Assembly (NCBI RefSeq): GCF_003614885.1
Contig: NZ_QZMS01000013.1
Span: forward strand, 62,001-126,000
DNA from: Photobacterium salinisoli
GTDB taxonomy: Bacteria; Pseudomonadota; Gammaproteobacteria; Enterobacterales; Vibrionaceae
Direction of reading: 5' to 3'
Length of the DNA stretch: 64,000 bases
The notes beneath the pieces are model-generated. The model worked only from the letters and a program-made list of their open reading frames with translations. It ran no database searches and was not told where the DNA came from. The position numbers and the translations under genes were made by a program. Shown piece after piece: positions 20,023 through 29,356 of the stretch (position 1 is its first letter; each line of letters begins with the position of its first letter).

Positions 20023-20598
20023 TCAGTGCAGCGTTGGCGCATCGCTCTGCCCAGACTGGTGTCGTGACACCAGCTCGAAGTAACAGGTCAGGGTGCACAT
20101 TCGAACATGCTCTATGACCTGCTCAAACAATGCCGCCTGCTCTTCCAGATCATCTTCATCATCGATGCCAAGCTGTGCTATATCCTGCAAATCGCCCAAT
20201 GCTTCCTGCACTGAAGCTGGCAGCTTTTCTTGATTCAGTCCCATCAGACCCAATCCGGACAAAAAACAGTTAACCCATTCACTCAGAGCTTCCGCCCGCA
20301 CCATCAAATCGGCATCATCATCTGGCAGTAGCAAAGACGCGTCAAAACCCGTACCAGCCAATTCCTTCGAAGTAATCTCCACCAGGTTTTGTGTCAGCGT
20401 TCTTGCATCACCGTCCAGAGACTCGCCATTATTGGCGTAATCTGAGATCGGACCAATCCAATGTTCACCGACAGCGGGTAACCCTCCGCACAGCATACCC
20501 GTCAGTAATCCGTGTAATTCTGAGGGCGTAACCGCCAGAGACTGACTTTTCAGCGCGGCTTCAACCGCTTCATAAGCCGGCAACTTTACTTCGCTCAT
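20023..20598 (-). CDS. ygfB: UPF0149 family protein YgfB
   Basis: YgfB is a conserved small acidic protein of the UPF0149 family; in Pseudomonas a relative modulates AmpC expression, but its role in Vibrionaceae is unknown. I start at MSEVKLPAYEAVEAAL (20598), giving 191 residues, because AAGGTGA lies 11 bases upstream; a GTG 12 bases further up is less likely. The family pattern SELHGLLTGMLCGG and a C-terminal cysteine-containing helix (EHVRMCTLTCYFEL) are visible. It is divergent from zapA. Confidence 0.93.
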   Translation of the reverse strand: MSEVKLPAYEAVEAALKSQSLAVTPSELHGLLTGMLCGGLPAVGEHWIGPISDYANNGESLDGDARTLTQNLVEITSKELAGTGFDASLLLPDDDADLMVRAEALSEWVNCFLSGLGLMGLNQEKLPASVQEALGDLQDIAQLGIDDEDDLEEQAALFEQVIEHVRMCTLTCYFELVSRHQSGQSDAPTLH

Positions 20599-20889
20599 GG
20601 GCTTTTTCACCTTAATAAGATTGGTGTCAGATGGGTTTGTGATATGCTACCACTAAGGCTGGATTCAGGCTAACCTAAAGCAAAAGGCGGTTGATTGAGT
20701 CGATATTTTTACTGTCATTCATCGGCCCTTTGGCAAAAATAACACCGAAATGATGAAGATTTGTCATCTCTCTTGCGGGTCGTTCATGCAGACAGGTCGC
20801 ATGCTTGCAAGTTAAATAGGCTTTTTCTATATTAGCGGCCGATCTTCGCTTCACGAATTCACAGTGACTGACACGGATACAAAACAGCT

Positions 20890-21192
20890 ATGAGCTCGCA
20901 GGCAGTTGAAATTGAAATTTTAGGCCGTACCATTAAGGTAAATTGCCCCGTTGGCCAGGAAACAGCGTTACGTGCAGCCGCGGCGGACTTTGACAATCGC
21001 CTGAATGAACTGTCACAGCGAACCAAAATATCCAACCCGGAGCAGCTACTGATGTTTACCGGGCTCAACATATGCAGTGAACTGCATAACGAACGAAAAG
21101 AATTTAACAGCAATGCCGATTCTTTGTCCGAGCGCATCGGTCAAATAACAGAAACTCTGACAGAGGCATTGCAAAATCAACCGCAACGTTGA
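20890..21192 (+). CDS. zapA: Cell division protein ZapA
   Basis: ZapA bundles FtsZ filaments at midcell. The 100-residue protein has the N-terminal globular part (EIEILGRTIKVNCPVGQETALRAAA) and a C-terminal coiled coil (about residues 50-95). It is immediately followed by the 6S RNA gene and fau, the conserved zapA-ssrS-fau arrangement of gammaproteobacteria. Confidence 0.96.
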   Translation: MSSQAVEIEILGRTIKVNCPVGQETALRAAAADFDNRLNELSQRTKISNPEQLLMFTGLNICSELHNERKEFNSNADSLSERIGQITETLTEALQNQPQR

Positions 21193-21202
21193 TAATGGAT
21201 TG

Positions 21203-21384
21203 ACCCTGGGGTGTGCGTCAGCGAATCGACGTCCCCGAGCCGATAAGCAAAAAACCAGGATTTGCTTTTATTAGCTATTGAGCATGCTCAGCACGACTGA
21301 GAAGCCTACGGTTAATGTTGCCGATCCACCTTGAACGTCTGGTTCAAGGGCTACCATTCGCAACGGCACCTTGGGGCACCCCCC
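21203..21384 (+). ncRNA. ssrS: 6S RNA
   Basis: 6S RNA binds sigma-70 holoenzyme in stationary phase by imitating an open promoter. The closing stem pairs CCTGGGGTG near the 5' end with CACCTTGGGG-type sequence near 21370. Conserved blocks are GTCCCCGAGCCGATA, GAGCATGCTC, CTGAGAAGCCT and CCTTGAAC..GGTTCAAGGG. It lies between zapA and fau as in E. coli. The ends are estimated from the stem to within a few bases. Confidence 0.93.
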
Positions 21385-21452
21385 TCTTTTTTCTATTCTG
21401 CTCACAGCCAGCAGTTCTCTCTTTGAGCAGGCGACGACAGGCATAGAATGTT

Positions 21453-22076
21453 ATGGATGCATCTCACCCGCAAGGCTTCACGGCACAAACAACCCAAACC
21501 ACACGCCAGCAACTTCGCCAGCAGGTTCGCCTTAAGCGCCAGGCCCTGACCCCGCAACAACAAGAACAGGCAAGTAAGGCTGTGCTGAGCCGCTTTTGTC
21601 AGCTCAGAGAGGTTCGCCAGTCGCAGCATGTGGCTTTATACCTCAACAATGACGGTGAGTTAGATACCGAACCGTTAATCGAATGGCTGTGGCACCAGAA
21701 CAAGAACGTCTATCTGCCCGTGTTACATCCCTTCAGCAAAGGTCACTTATTATTTCTGCATTATCGGCCAGAAACGAAAATGCATTGTAACCGCTATGGC
21801 ATTGCAGAACCTGTGCTGGATGTCCGCCTGGTGAAACCCGTTCACGAATTGGATCTGATCTGTACCCCTCTTGTCGCTTTTGATGAGCAGGGACAACGGT
21901 TAGGCATGGGGGGCGGATACTACGACCGCACATTAAGCCAGTGGCATTATAATGGCGCAGGTCCTCGCCCCCTCGGACTGGCCCACGACTGCCAGCAGGT
22001 CCGGCATCTGCCGGCAGAAGCCTGGGATGTGCCACTGCCAGCCATTATCACCCCCTCGGCACACCATCACTGGTAA
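21453..22076 (+). CDS. fau: 5-formyltetrahydrofolate cyclo-ligase
   Basis: Fau (YgfA) converts 5-formyl-THF with ATP to 5,10-methenyl-THF, recycling an inhibitory folate. The 207-residue protein has the N-terminal basic helix (RQQLRQQVRLKRQALTPQ), VALYLNNDGELDTEPL and the family signature LGMGGGYYDRTL that binds substrate and phosphate. Its place after 6S RNA is conserved. Confidence 0.94.
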   Translation: MDASHPQGFTAQTTQTTRQQLRQQVRLKRQALTPQQQEQASKAVLSRFCQLREVRQSQHVALYLNNDGELDTEPLIEWLWHQNKNVYLPVLHPFSKGHLLFLHYRPETKMHCNRYGIAEPVLDVRLVKPVHELDLICTPLVAFDEQGQRLGMGGGYYDRTLSQWHYNGAGPRPLGLAHDCQQVRHLPAEAWDVPLPAIITPSAHHHW

Positions 22077-22125
22077 ACATCCCGGTGCCAGTTACCTAAA
22101 CAGGGATCTTCATCATGATTTTAAC

Positions 22126-22154
22126 CTGCCAGAGTATCAATGGTCGGCTATAAT
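22126..22154 (+). promoter_or_regulatory. Candidate rpiA promoter
   Basis: TATAAT at 22149-22154 is preceded at 17-base spacing by CTGCCA, a weak -35. It lies about 40 bases before the rpiA start. Only the -10 is convincing. Confidence 0.45.
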
Positions 22155-22193
22155 CAGCGCTCCGCAATCCATAGGCCATCACAAGGAAAAAGC

Positions 22194-22853
22194 ATGACAC
22201 AAGATGAAATGAAAAAAGCGGCTGGCTGGGCAGCCCTGGACTACGTGACCAAAGACAGCATTGTAGGTGTTGGTACCGGCTCCACCGTCAATCACTTCAT
22301 CGATGCGCTGGCAACTCGCAAAGAAGAAATTAAAGGTGCAGTGTCCAGCTCTGTTGCATCAACACAGCGTCTGGAAGCTATCGGTATTCCGGTATTTGAT
22401 GCCAATGAAGTGTCTGCGCTGGATATCTACGTGGATGGTGCAGACGAAATCAACCCTGACTTTGACATGATCAAAGGTGGCGGTGCGGCACTGACACGTG
22501 AAAAAATTGTGGCGGCCATTGCCAAGAAATTCATCTGTATCGTCGACAACACCAAGGAAGTCGATGTATTAGGTACTTTTCCTTTACCGGTCGAAGTCAT
22601 TCCCATGGCCCGTTCCTACATTGGCCGTGAGTTAGTGAAGCTGGGCGGCGATCCTGTATACCGTGAAGGTGTCATCACAGATAACGGCAATATCATCTTA
22701 GATGTGCACAATCTGAAGATCACCGACCCAAAAGATCTGGAGAATAAGATTAATGCACTGCCAGGCGTGGTCACTGTGGGGCTTTTTGCCCGGCGCGGTG
22801 CGGATGTCCTGCTGGTAGGTTCTCCTGATGGCGTGAAAACTGTCACTAAATAA
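22194..22853 (+). CDS. rpiA: Ribose-5-phosphate isomerase A
   Basis: RpiA interconverts ribose 5-phosphate and ribulose 5-phosphate in the pentose phosphate pathway. I start at [12 protein letters not shown] (22194; AAGGA upstream), giving 219 residues, the E. coli length. Motifs visible are [11 protein letters not shown] (phosphate loop), [20 protein letters not shown] (catalytic Asp and metal site) and the lysine in REKIV. A terminator follows and serA is next. Confidence 0.97.
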   Translation: MTQDEMKKAAGWAALDYVTKDSIVGVGTGSTVNHFIDALATRKEEIKGAVSSSVASTQRLEAIGIPVFDANEVSALDIYVDGADEINPDFDMIKGGGAALTREKIVAAIAKKFICIVDNTKEVDVLGTFPLPVEVIPMARSYIGRELVKLGGDPVYREGVITDNGNIILDVHNLKITDPKDLENKINALPGVVTVGLFARRGADVLLVGSPDGVKTVTK

Positions 22854-22886
22854 CAGTTTCAGCGCGATTCATAAGGCTTGATGACT

Positions 22887-22915
22887 AAACGGCATAATAT
22901 ATGCCGTTTTTTATT
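22887..22915 (+). terminator. Terminator after rpiA
   Basis: AAACGGCATA-ATA-TATGCCGTTT followed by a T run, 33 bases after the rpiA stop. Confidence 0.85.
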
Positions 22916-23105
22916 ATCCATTTCGTAATATTCTCGCCACTTCATCGAAATTTTTGATACTTTAATGTGAACGCAATCGTTTAAGCTCACCAGACGGCAA
23001 CACAGGATGTACGCCTGTCACCGTGCGACATCACAATGTGCTGTTGCATGCACACGATATCCTGCCCGCTGTATGGAATCCCTGTTGTTTTTAAGGAAAA
23101 GGACC

Positions 23106-24335
23106 ATGGCAAAAGTTTCACTGGATAAAGACAAGATTAAAATTCTGCTGCTGGAAGGCGTTCACCCCTCTGCGCTTGAAGTGCTCACACAAGCAGGCTA
23201 CGAGAATATTGAATATCACAAAGGTTCGCTGGCGGGTGATGAACTGCTTGAGGCGATCAAAGATGCCCACTTTGTTGGTATTCGCTCCCGTACCCAGCTG
23301 ACGGCAGAAGTCTTTGATGCGGCCAAAAAGCTGATTGCTGTTGGTTGCTTCTGCATTGGTACCAATCAGGTTGATCTGACTGAAGCCAACCGTCGTGGTA
23401 TTCCTGTTTTTAACGCTCCCTTCTCCAATACCCGCAGTGTGGCCGAACTGGTACTGGGTGAAATTCTCCTGTTACTGCGCGGCATTCCGGAAAAAAATGC
23501 CAAAGCACACCGTGGTGAGTGGCAAAAAACAGCTGATTCCTCCTATGAAGCCCGGGGTAAGAAGCTGGGTATCATAGGCTATGGCCATATCGGGACTCAG
23601 CTCAGTATTCTGGCTGAAAACCTGGGTATGGATGTGTATTTCTATGACATCGAAAACAAGCTGACCTTAGGTAACGCAACCCAGGTGGATTCCCTGAGCG
23701 AGCTGCTCAATAAATCCGATGTCATCAGCCTGCACGTACCTGAGACACTGGACACTCAGAACCTGATGGGTGCCGAAGAGTTCGCGCGCATGAAGCCGGG
23801 TTCGATCTTTATCAATGCCGCTCGCGGCACAGTCGTCGACATAGATGCATTGTGCAGCGCACTGGAAAGCAAGCATCTGGCCGGTGCGGCGATTGACGTC
23901 TTCCCGGTTGAGCCTAAAACCAACAAAGATCTGTTCGAGTCACCTCTGACACGCTTTGATAACGTTATCCTGACCCCGCACATCGGTGGCTCGACTCAGG
24001 AAGCCCAGCAAAACATTGGTATCGAAGTGGCTGGCAAAATAGTGAAATACTCAGACAACGGTTCAACCGTGTCGGCCGTTGGCTTCCCTGAGGTGTCTTT
24101 ACCTGAGCACCGTGGCTGTTCGCGTCTGCTTCACATTCATGAAAACCGTCCGGGAATCCTGAATCAGATCACCACCATTTTCGCTTCTGAAGGTATTAAC
24201 ATCGCAGCACAGTACCTGCAAACCAGCCCTGAACTGGGTTATGTGGTGATTGACGTTGAGACCGAACGCTCAGAAGAGGCACTGAATAAGCTGAAGGCGA
24301 TCGACGGTACGATCCGTGCCCGTATTCTGCATTAA
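23106..24335 (+). CDS. serA: D-3-phosphoglycerate dehydrogenase
   Basis: SerA oxidises 3-phosphoglycerate to 3-phosphohydroxypyruvate, the committed step of serine synthesis. I start at MAKVSLDKDKIK (23106), giving 409 residues against 410 in E. coli, with AAGGAAAAGGA just upstream. The Rossmann motif IGYGHIGTQLSILAENLGMD, the catalytic HIGGSTQEAQ and a C-terminal ACT domain (about 335-409) that gives serine feedback inhibition are visible. rpiA-serA order is conserved. Confidence 0.97.
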   Translation: MAKVSLDKDKIKILLLEGVHPSALEVLTQAGYENIEYHKGSLAGDELLEAIKDAHFVGIRSRTQLTAEVFDAAKKLIAVGCFCIGTNQVDLTEANRRGIPVFNAPFSNTRSVAELVLGEILLLLRGIPEKNAKAHRGEWQKTADSSYEARGKKLGIIGYGHIGTQLSILAENLGMDVYFYDIENKLTLGNATQVDSLSELLNKSDVISLHVPETLDTQNLMGAEEFARMKPGSIFINAARGTVVDIDALCSALESKHLAGAAIDVFPVEPKTNKDLFESPLTRFDNVILTPHIGGSTQEAQQNIGIEVAGKIVKYSDNGSTVSAVGFPEVSLPEHRGCSRLLHIHENRPGILNQITTIFASEGINIAAQYLQTSPELGYVVIDVETERSEEALNKLKAIDGTIRARILH

Positions 24336-24352
24336 TTCTGCCCCCTGAAACC

Positions 24353-24380
24353 AAAAAGCTCACCCTGAGGTGAGCTTTTT
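24353..24380. terminator. Bidirectional terminator serA / yggE
   Basis: AAAAAGCTCACC and GGTGAGCTTTTT form a 12-bp stem around CTGA, between the converging serA and yggE genes. A and T runs on both sides make it usable in both directions. Confidence 0.9.
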
Positions 24381-24398
24381 GCTATCTGGCTCGCTGAA

Positions 24399-25094
24399 TT
24401 ATTTTTCCAGACGAAAAACCACTTCCACTCTGTCACGGAAAGTAATCTCGGCATCCTGATAGGTAGCCTGAGTTTCCATCGCCGCATCCATTTTCATGTG
24501 TCCCATGACAGGACGAGGCATAGGATCAAAATAACGGATGTTCCACACTCCATCGATATCGGTATCAAAGCCTTGCGCCAGTGACTTGGCCTTACTCTGT
24601 GCATCTTTTATGGCTGCCTGACGGGCTTGTTCCATATACTTCTCGGCATCACTGACTTTCAACTCGATATTCTGAATCCGGTTGATGCCGTCACCCAGCG
24701 CCCTGTCCAGATAGGTATTCAGCTTTTCCAAATCCCGGACTGTCACAGTAACCTGACGCGTAGCCTGATAACCCACCAGTTCAGGGGGGGCATCATTGCT
24801 GCTGTGATACTGCGGATGCAGATAAATGTTAGCGCTTTCGATATCCGCCCGTTTTACGCCGCTTTTTTGCAAGCGGTCCATAAAGGCCGTAACGGCTTTA
24901 TCTGCTGCCTGTTTTGCTTCCTGAGCCGTTTTACGATTTTCTTCAACCGCTACTGTAAAAACAGCCATGTCTGGCTGAGCAGTTATTTCCCCCACACCAA
25001 TGGTTTCCAGACGGGGAAAACTGTCTTCTGCCATTGCCATCGGACTGATCAGTGTCGCTCCACTCAAACAAACAGCAAGTAAGGTTTTATTCAT
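24399..25094 (-). CDS. yggE: YggE-like SIMPL-domain protein
   Basis: This is a periplasmic 231-residue protein of the SIMPL (DUF541) family; E. coli YggE is linked to lower oxidative stress, but its biochemical role is unknown. I start at MNKTLLAVCLSG (25094), which gives a clean signal peptide ending SPMAMA. Family features are GVGEITAQPDMAVFTVAVEE, GYQATRQVTVTVRDL and DAQSKAKSLAQGF. It converges with serA. The neighbouring argP-argO-mscS genes are also its E. coli context. Confidence 0.9.
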   Translation of the reverse strand: MNKTLLAVCLSGATLISPMAMAEDSFPRLETIGVGEITAQPDMAVFTVAVEENRKTAQEAKQAADKAVTAFMDRLQKSGVKRADIESANIYLHPQYHSSNDAPPELVGYQATRQVTVTVRDLEKLNTYLDRALGDGINRIQNIELKVSDAEKYMEQARQAAIKDAQSKAKSLAQGFDTDIDGVWNIRYFDPMPRPVMGHMKMDAAMETQATYQDAEITFRDRVEVVFRLEK

Positions 25095-25254
25095 AACACC
25101 ATCCAAATCATAACGTTAGGTTGAAGCTCATTGGCCTTATGCTGTTTTTGACACCGGACAGAGAAAAAATATCCCTGGATCGCAAAAAATTTTGCACATC
25201 ATTTTATTAAAATGTCAGTTATCAATAATCACATGCGCTTGCTGGCAGATCTTC

Positions 25255-26151
25255 CTACTGGGGCAGACGCTTTCTTGCATGATCCAGTAACTGAGCCGTT
25301 ACTTCACTAAAGACGCCGCTTTCCAGCGCCCAGTGATGCCAGTAAATTCTGCGTGTCAGCATGATACCCGGGGTCAGGTTGACTAACCCACCACTGTCCA
25401 GTTCTGACTCTATCTGTATTTTAGGTATCAGGCAGTATGCCACGCCCTGTAGCGCCAGTTTGACGAAGGCTTCTGAGGAACGCACTCTGTGGGTCAGCAC
25501 GCTGCCACGAGGCAGATTAAAATGCTGCTGAATGAAGACTTCATGTAAGTCGTCATACTGGTCAAATGCCACAGCCGGGGCGCGCATCAGCGCCTCGCGG
25601 TCGACCCCATCAGCAAAATACCTTGCCTGGAAGTCCGGGCTGGCAACACACAGATAATCCATCCGGCCAAGGTAATCAGACACACAGCCGGGCATTGCCG
25701 TGGCTTCCATACTGATAGCCCCGACCACTTCCCCGCTGCGTAACCTGTCCAGGGTTCTGCTTTCATCTTCCAGCATCAGGTTAATTTCGATACGTCGTTG
25801 CCTGAGCAGCGGACTAAGCGCTGGCAGCAACCAGGTAGCCAGACTGTCAGCATTCGAGGCAATGGACATCTGTAATGGCTGGCTTTGCTCCCCGGGCCGG
25901 ATATCCGGCAGCAGTTCTTGCTCCAGCAGACGAACACGGCGGTACAGGCCCAGCAATTTCTGGCCAGCCGGTGTAGGTCTGGGTGGCTGCTCCCGCACCA
26001 GCAGTGGCTGAGCCATGTGTTTTTCCAGCTGTTTTATCCGTTGCGAGACCGCAGACTGAGTGATGCACAGCATTTCTGCCGCCCGCTCAAAGCCTCGCTG
26101 AGACACCACGGCATCCAGCGCCTGTATCCAGCGATAATCCAGTCCTTCCAT
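25255..26151 (-). CDS. argP: LysR-type regulator ArgP
   Basis: ArgP (IciA) activates argO in response to arginine and is held in a non-productive state by lysine. The 298-residue protein has an N-terminal winged helix-turn-helix ([23 protein letters not shown], about residues 20-42) and a two-lobed effector domain. It is divergent from its known target argO, sharing a 140-base A/T-rich control region that probably contains its operator. Confidence 0.95.
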   Translation of the reverse strand: MEGLDYRWIQALDAVVSQRGFERAAEMLCITQSAVSQRIKQLEKHMAQPLLVREQPPRPTPAGQKLLGLYRRVRLLEQELLPDIRPGEQSQPLQMSIASNADSLATWLLPALSPLLRQRRIEINLMLEDESRTLDRLRSGEVVGAISMEATAMPGCVSDYLGRMDYLCVASPDFQARYFADGVDREALMRAPAVAFDQYDDLHEVFIQQHFNLPRGSVLTHRVRSSEAFVKLALQGVAYCLIPKIQIESELDSGGLVNLTPGIMLTRRIYWHHWALESGVFSEVTAQLLDHARKRLPQ

Positions 26152-26291
26152 GCCACCCTCGAGTTATTAGAAATTCTTATAAATCATAAAAATTATTAGA
26201 TTTACTAAATCATAGCGAGCGATTTAAGCTTTAGCCAGATGAAAGCTGTATAGCCCGTTATTTTCACCACAGAATAAGGACAATATCACTC

Positions 26292-26924
26292 ATGAGCCTA
26301 TGGCCGTTATTACAAGGCTTTGGCCTTGGCGCCAGCATGATCATTCCGATTGGCGCTCAAAATGCGTATGTACTCAATCAAGGCATTAAACGTAATCATC
26401 ATTTAACCACTGCCGCAGTATGCAGTCTGCTTGATGTGCTGTTCATCAGTCTGGGTGTCTTCGGTGGCGGCGCGCTGCTGTCCAGCAATGAAAGCCTGTT
26501 GCTGGCCGTGACGCTGGGCGGGATCGCTTTTCTGCTGTTCTATGGCAGTCTGTCTTTAAAAAGCGCCTTTAGCCAGTCCTCTGAAGAAGAGGCACAGATG
26601 CAGGTAATGGCTCGTGGCAGGCGGGCTGTGATCGCTGGCGCGCTGGCCGTGACTGTACTTAATCCGCACCTTTATCTGGATACGGTTGTTATTCTGGGTT
26701 CAATTGGAGGACAGTTTGAAGGTCAGGACCGTATTGCTTTTGCCATAGGTACCATACTGGCATCTTTCGTTTGGTTCTTTACCTTGTCGATTGCCGCCGC
26801 GAAGATGGCGTCAACCTTGTCCAGACCCAAAGTTAAACGCGCGATAGATAGTGTTGTCGCCGCCATGATGTTCATCATTGCCGCCCATCTGGCTCACAGC
26901 CTGCTGGCACAGTATGTGTTCTAA
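26292..26924 (+). CDS. argO: Arginine exporter ArgO
   Basis: ArgO (YggA) is a LysE-family exporter of arginine and its analogues. The 210-residue membrane protein has the signature GFGLGASMIIPIGAQNAYVLNQG (residues 9-31) and about five to six hydrophobic helices. AAGGA lies upstream of the ATG. Divergent argP strongly supports the assignment over other LysE members. A hairpin follows. Confidence 0.95.
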   Translation: MSLWPLLQGFGLGASMIIPIGAQNAYVLNQGIKRNHHLTTAAVCSLLDVLFISLGVFGGGALLSSNESLLLAVTLGGIAFLLFYGSLSLKSAFSQSSEEEAQMQVMARGRRAVIAGALAVTVLNPHLYLDTVVILGSIGGQFEGQDRIAFAIGTILASFVWFFTLSIAAAKMASTLSRPKVKRAIDSVVAAMMFIIAAHLAHSLLAQYVF

Positions 26925-26946
26925 CATCAACAGAGTGCGTGCCATA

Positions 26947-26980
26947 AACAACAATGGAGCCAAACGGCTCCATTGTTGTT
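26947..26980. terminator. Hairpin between argO and mscS
   Basis: A perfect 15-bp stem (AACAACAATGGAGCC with GGCTCCATTGTTGTT) closes an AAAC loop. The U-rich arm can act as the tail. It separates two converging genes. Confidence 0.75.
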
Positions 26981-26996
26981 CCAATCCAGTTGAAAT

Positions 26997-27881
26997 TTAC
27001 TCTTCAACCTTGTTGAGATGTACATCCATTTGCGGAAACGGAATCTCAATACCTTCTTTATCCAGCTCTTCTTTGATCGCCTGAAGCAAATCAAAATACA
27101 CAGCCCAGTACTCGGCCGTTTTCACCCAGGGACGAACCACAAAATTCACTGAAGAGTCAGCCAGTGCCACCACACCAATGGTTGGCGCAGGCGTTTTCAG
27201 CAAACGCGGCTCAGCATCCACAACACGCTTGAGCACTTCTTTGGTTTTCTTCAGATCCGATTTGTACGAAACCCCGATGACATAATCAATACGACGGGTT
27301 TCATGCTTGGAGTAGTTGGTGATAGCTCCGCCAATCACAGCCGCATTAGGAACAACCACCATTTTATTGTCCGGGGTATTCAGTACGGTTTGAAAAACCT
27401 GAATAGATTCGACGGAACCGGCCACACCGGCCACTTCAACATAATCACCTGATTTAAAAGGACGGAAGGCCACAATCAGCACACCGGCAGCGAAGTTGGA
27501 CAGTGAGCCCTGCAAGGCCAGGCCAATGGCCAGGCCGGCGGCACCGATAATAGCGACCACAGAGGCCGTTTGCACGCCAACACGGCTTAATGCCGCAATC
27601 AGCACTATCACAAATAACAGGTAGCGAACCAGTGATTGCAGGAATTTGACAACCGCCTCATCCATTTGTTTACGGCGCAGCATTTTGCCGAATCCGCTCG
27701 CCACCCCTTTCGATACCAGATTACCAATAAACAGGATTAACAAAGCAGAAATCAGGTTAACGCCATACTGGATTAACAGTTCCTGATTATCGACAACCCA
27801 GTTTCCCGCTTGTTTAATACCATCAGCCAACTCATTATTGGCAATAGTATCCACTACTTTATCCGTTACACTCTCAGTCAT
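26997..27881 (-). CDS. mscS: Small-conductance mechanosensitive channel MscS
   Basis: MscS (YggB) opens under membrane tension to release solutes on osmotic downshock. The 294-residue protein has three membrane helices: TM1 (LLIQYGVNLISALLILFIG), TM2, and the glycine/alanine-rich pore helix TM3 (IGAAGLAIGLALQGSLSNF). A beta domain (FRPFKSGDYVEVAGVAGSVE) and a C-terminal vestibule follow. It sits between argO and fbaA as in E. coli. Confidence 0.96.
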   Translation of the reverse strand: MTESVTDKVVDTIANNELADGIKQAGNWVVDNQELLIQYGVNLISALLILFIGNLVSKGVASGFGKMLRRKQMDEAVVKFLQSLVRYLLFVIVLIAALSRVGVQTASVVAIIGAAGLAIGLALQGSLSNFAAGVLIVAFRPFKSGDYVEVAGVAGSVESIQVFQTVLNTPDNKMVVVPNAAVIGGAITNYSKHETRRIDYVIGVSYKSDLKKTKEVLKRVVDAEPRLLKTPAPTIGVVALADSSVNFVVRPWVKTAEYWAVYFDLLQAIKEELDKEGIEIPFPQMDVHLNKVEE

Positions 27882-28086
27882 AGCGATCTCTCTACATTGG
27901 GGATGATCCGGTAATGCTCAAGTCCCGTGATACCTAACAAACAGAACGAAATTACCCTAAAAAATCTCTTATCTGAACTCAGATAATTATGATACGACAT
28001 GCGCAATCATTGCCGTCATAGCAGTCACAAGCAAGACTTTTTTATGCGGCTTAAAGTAACTTTATTCAGCTCTGGCTATTAAACCA

Positions 28087-28117
28087 AATAAAAAAGCCCG
28101 CAAAGCGGGCTTTTTAC
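28087..28117. terminator. Terminator after fbaA
   Basis: AAAAAGCCCGC-AAA-GCGGGCTTTTT, with A and T runs on both sides; it ends the epd-pgk-fbaA unit on the minus strand. Confidence 0.9.
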
Positions 28118-28141
28118 TATCTAATCTGCTCGGATGACAAA

Positions 28142-29218
28142 TTACAGCACGTCTACGGCATTCAGATCAGAGAAAGCTTGTTCCAGGCGCTTCACCATAG
28201 AATCCTGACCTTTACGCAGCCATACGCGTGGATCGTAGTATTTCTTGTTAGGTGCGTCTTCACCGGTTGGGTTACCGATCTGGCCCTGCAGATAAGCTTC
28301 ATTTTCCAGGTAGTATTCACGGATACCGTTCCAGGTAGCCCACTGAGTATCGGTATCGATGTTCATTTTGATCACACCATAGCCGATAGATTCGCGGATT
28401 TCTTCCAGAGAAGAACCTGAACCACCGTGGAATACGAAGTTCAGCGCGTTAGGTGCGATACCGAATTTCTCAGAGCAGTAAGCCTGAGAATCACGCAGGA
28501 TAGTTGGTGTCAGAACCACGTTACCTGGCTTGTAAACACCGTGTACGTTACCGAATGACGCTGCGATAGTGAAACGCGGGCTGATCGCATTCAGTTTCTC
28601 ATAAGCGTACGCAACATCTTCTGGCTGAGTGTACAGAGAAGATTGATCCAGGTGAGAGTTATCCACACCGTCTTCTTCGCCACCGGTACAACCCAGTTCA
28701 ATTTCCAGCGTCATGTTCATCTTGCTCATGCGCTCAAGGTACTTGGCACAGATTTCGATGTTTTCTTCCAGAGACTCTTCAGACAGGTCAATCATGTGCG
28801 AAGAGAACAGCGGCTTGCCGGTTTCAGCAAAGTGCTTTTCACCCGCATCCAGCAGACCATCAATCCATGGCAGCAGTTTTTTCGCCGCATGGTCAGTGTG
28901 CAGAATCACTGGCACACCGTAGGTTTCAGCTACAGCGTGAACATATTTTGCACCTGCAATCGCACCCAGGATCTGGCTGTTCTGACCTTCCAGTTTCAGG
29001 CCTTTACCTGCAAAGAAACCTGCACCGCCGTTTGAGAACTGAACAACAACAGGGGCTTTCACTTTCGCGGCAGCTTCAAGCACTGCGTTGATAGAGTCCG
29101 TGTTAACTACGTTAACCGCTGGCAGAGCAAATTGGTTTTCTTTTGCTACTGCAAATACTTTCTGTACGTCGTCGCCAGAAATCACACCAGGTTTTACGAA
29201 GTCGAAGATCTTAGACAT
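28142..29218 (-). CDS. fbaA: Fructose-bisphosphate aldolase, class II
   Basis: FbaA splits fructose 1,6-bisphosphate into two triose phosphates using zinc. The 358-residue protein has HTDHAAKKLLPWIDGL (zinc ligand His and catalytic Asp), ELGCTGGEEDGVD and NIDTDTQWATWNG typical of class II-A enzymes. It closes the epd-pgk-fbaA cluster. Codon use is strongly biased, as expected for a highly expressed enzyme. Confidence 0.98.
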   Translation of the reverse strand: MSKIFDFVKPGVISGDDVQKVFAVAKENQFALPAVNVVNTDSINAVLEAAAKVKAPVVVQFSNGGAGFFAGKGLKLEGQNSQILGAIAGAKYVHAVAETYGVPVILHTDHAAKKLLPWIDGLLDAGEKHFAETGKPLFSSHMIDLSEESLEENIEICAKYLERMSKMNMTLEIELGCTGGEEDGVDNSHLDQSSLYTQPEDVAYAYEKLNAISPRFTIAASFGNVHGVYKPGNVVLTPTILRDSQAYCSEKFGIAPNALNFVFHGGSGSSLEEIRESIGYGVIKMNIDTDTQWATWNGIREYYLENEAYLQGQIGNPTGEDAPNKKYYDPRVWLRKGQDSMVKRLEQAFSDLNAVDVL

Positions 29219-29356
29219 AACAATAGTCCTATTAGCTTTTAGCTTTGTTGTCTGGGTTTAAAGATAAACACATTGCTAATGTGTGCGGCCAAACACTTAA
29301 AGTTCACGCCACACACAGCGCATTCTAAGCGCAGGGCAAGTCCCCGCGCGCAGTTA

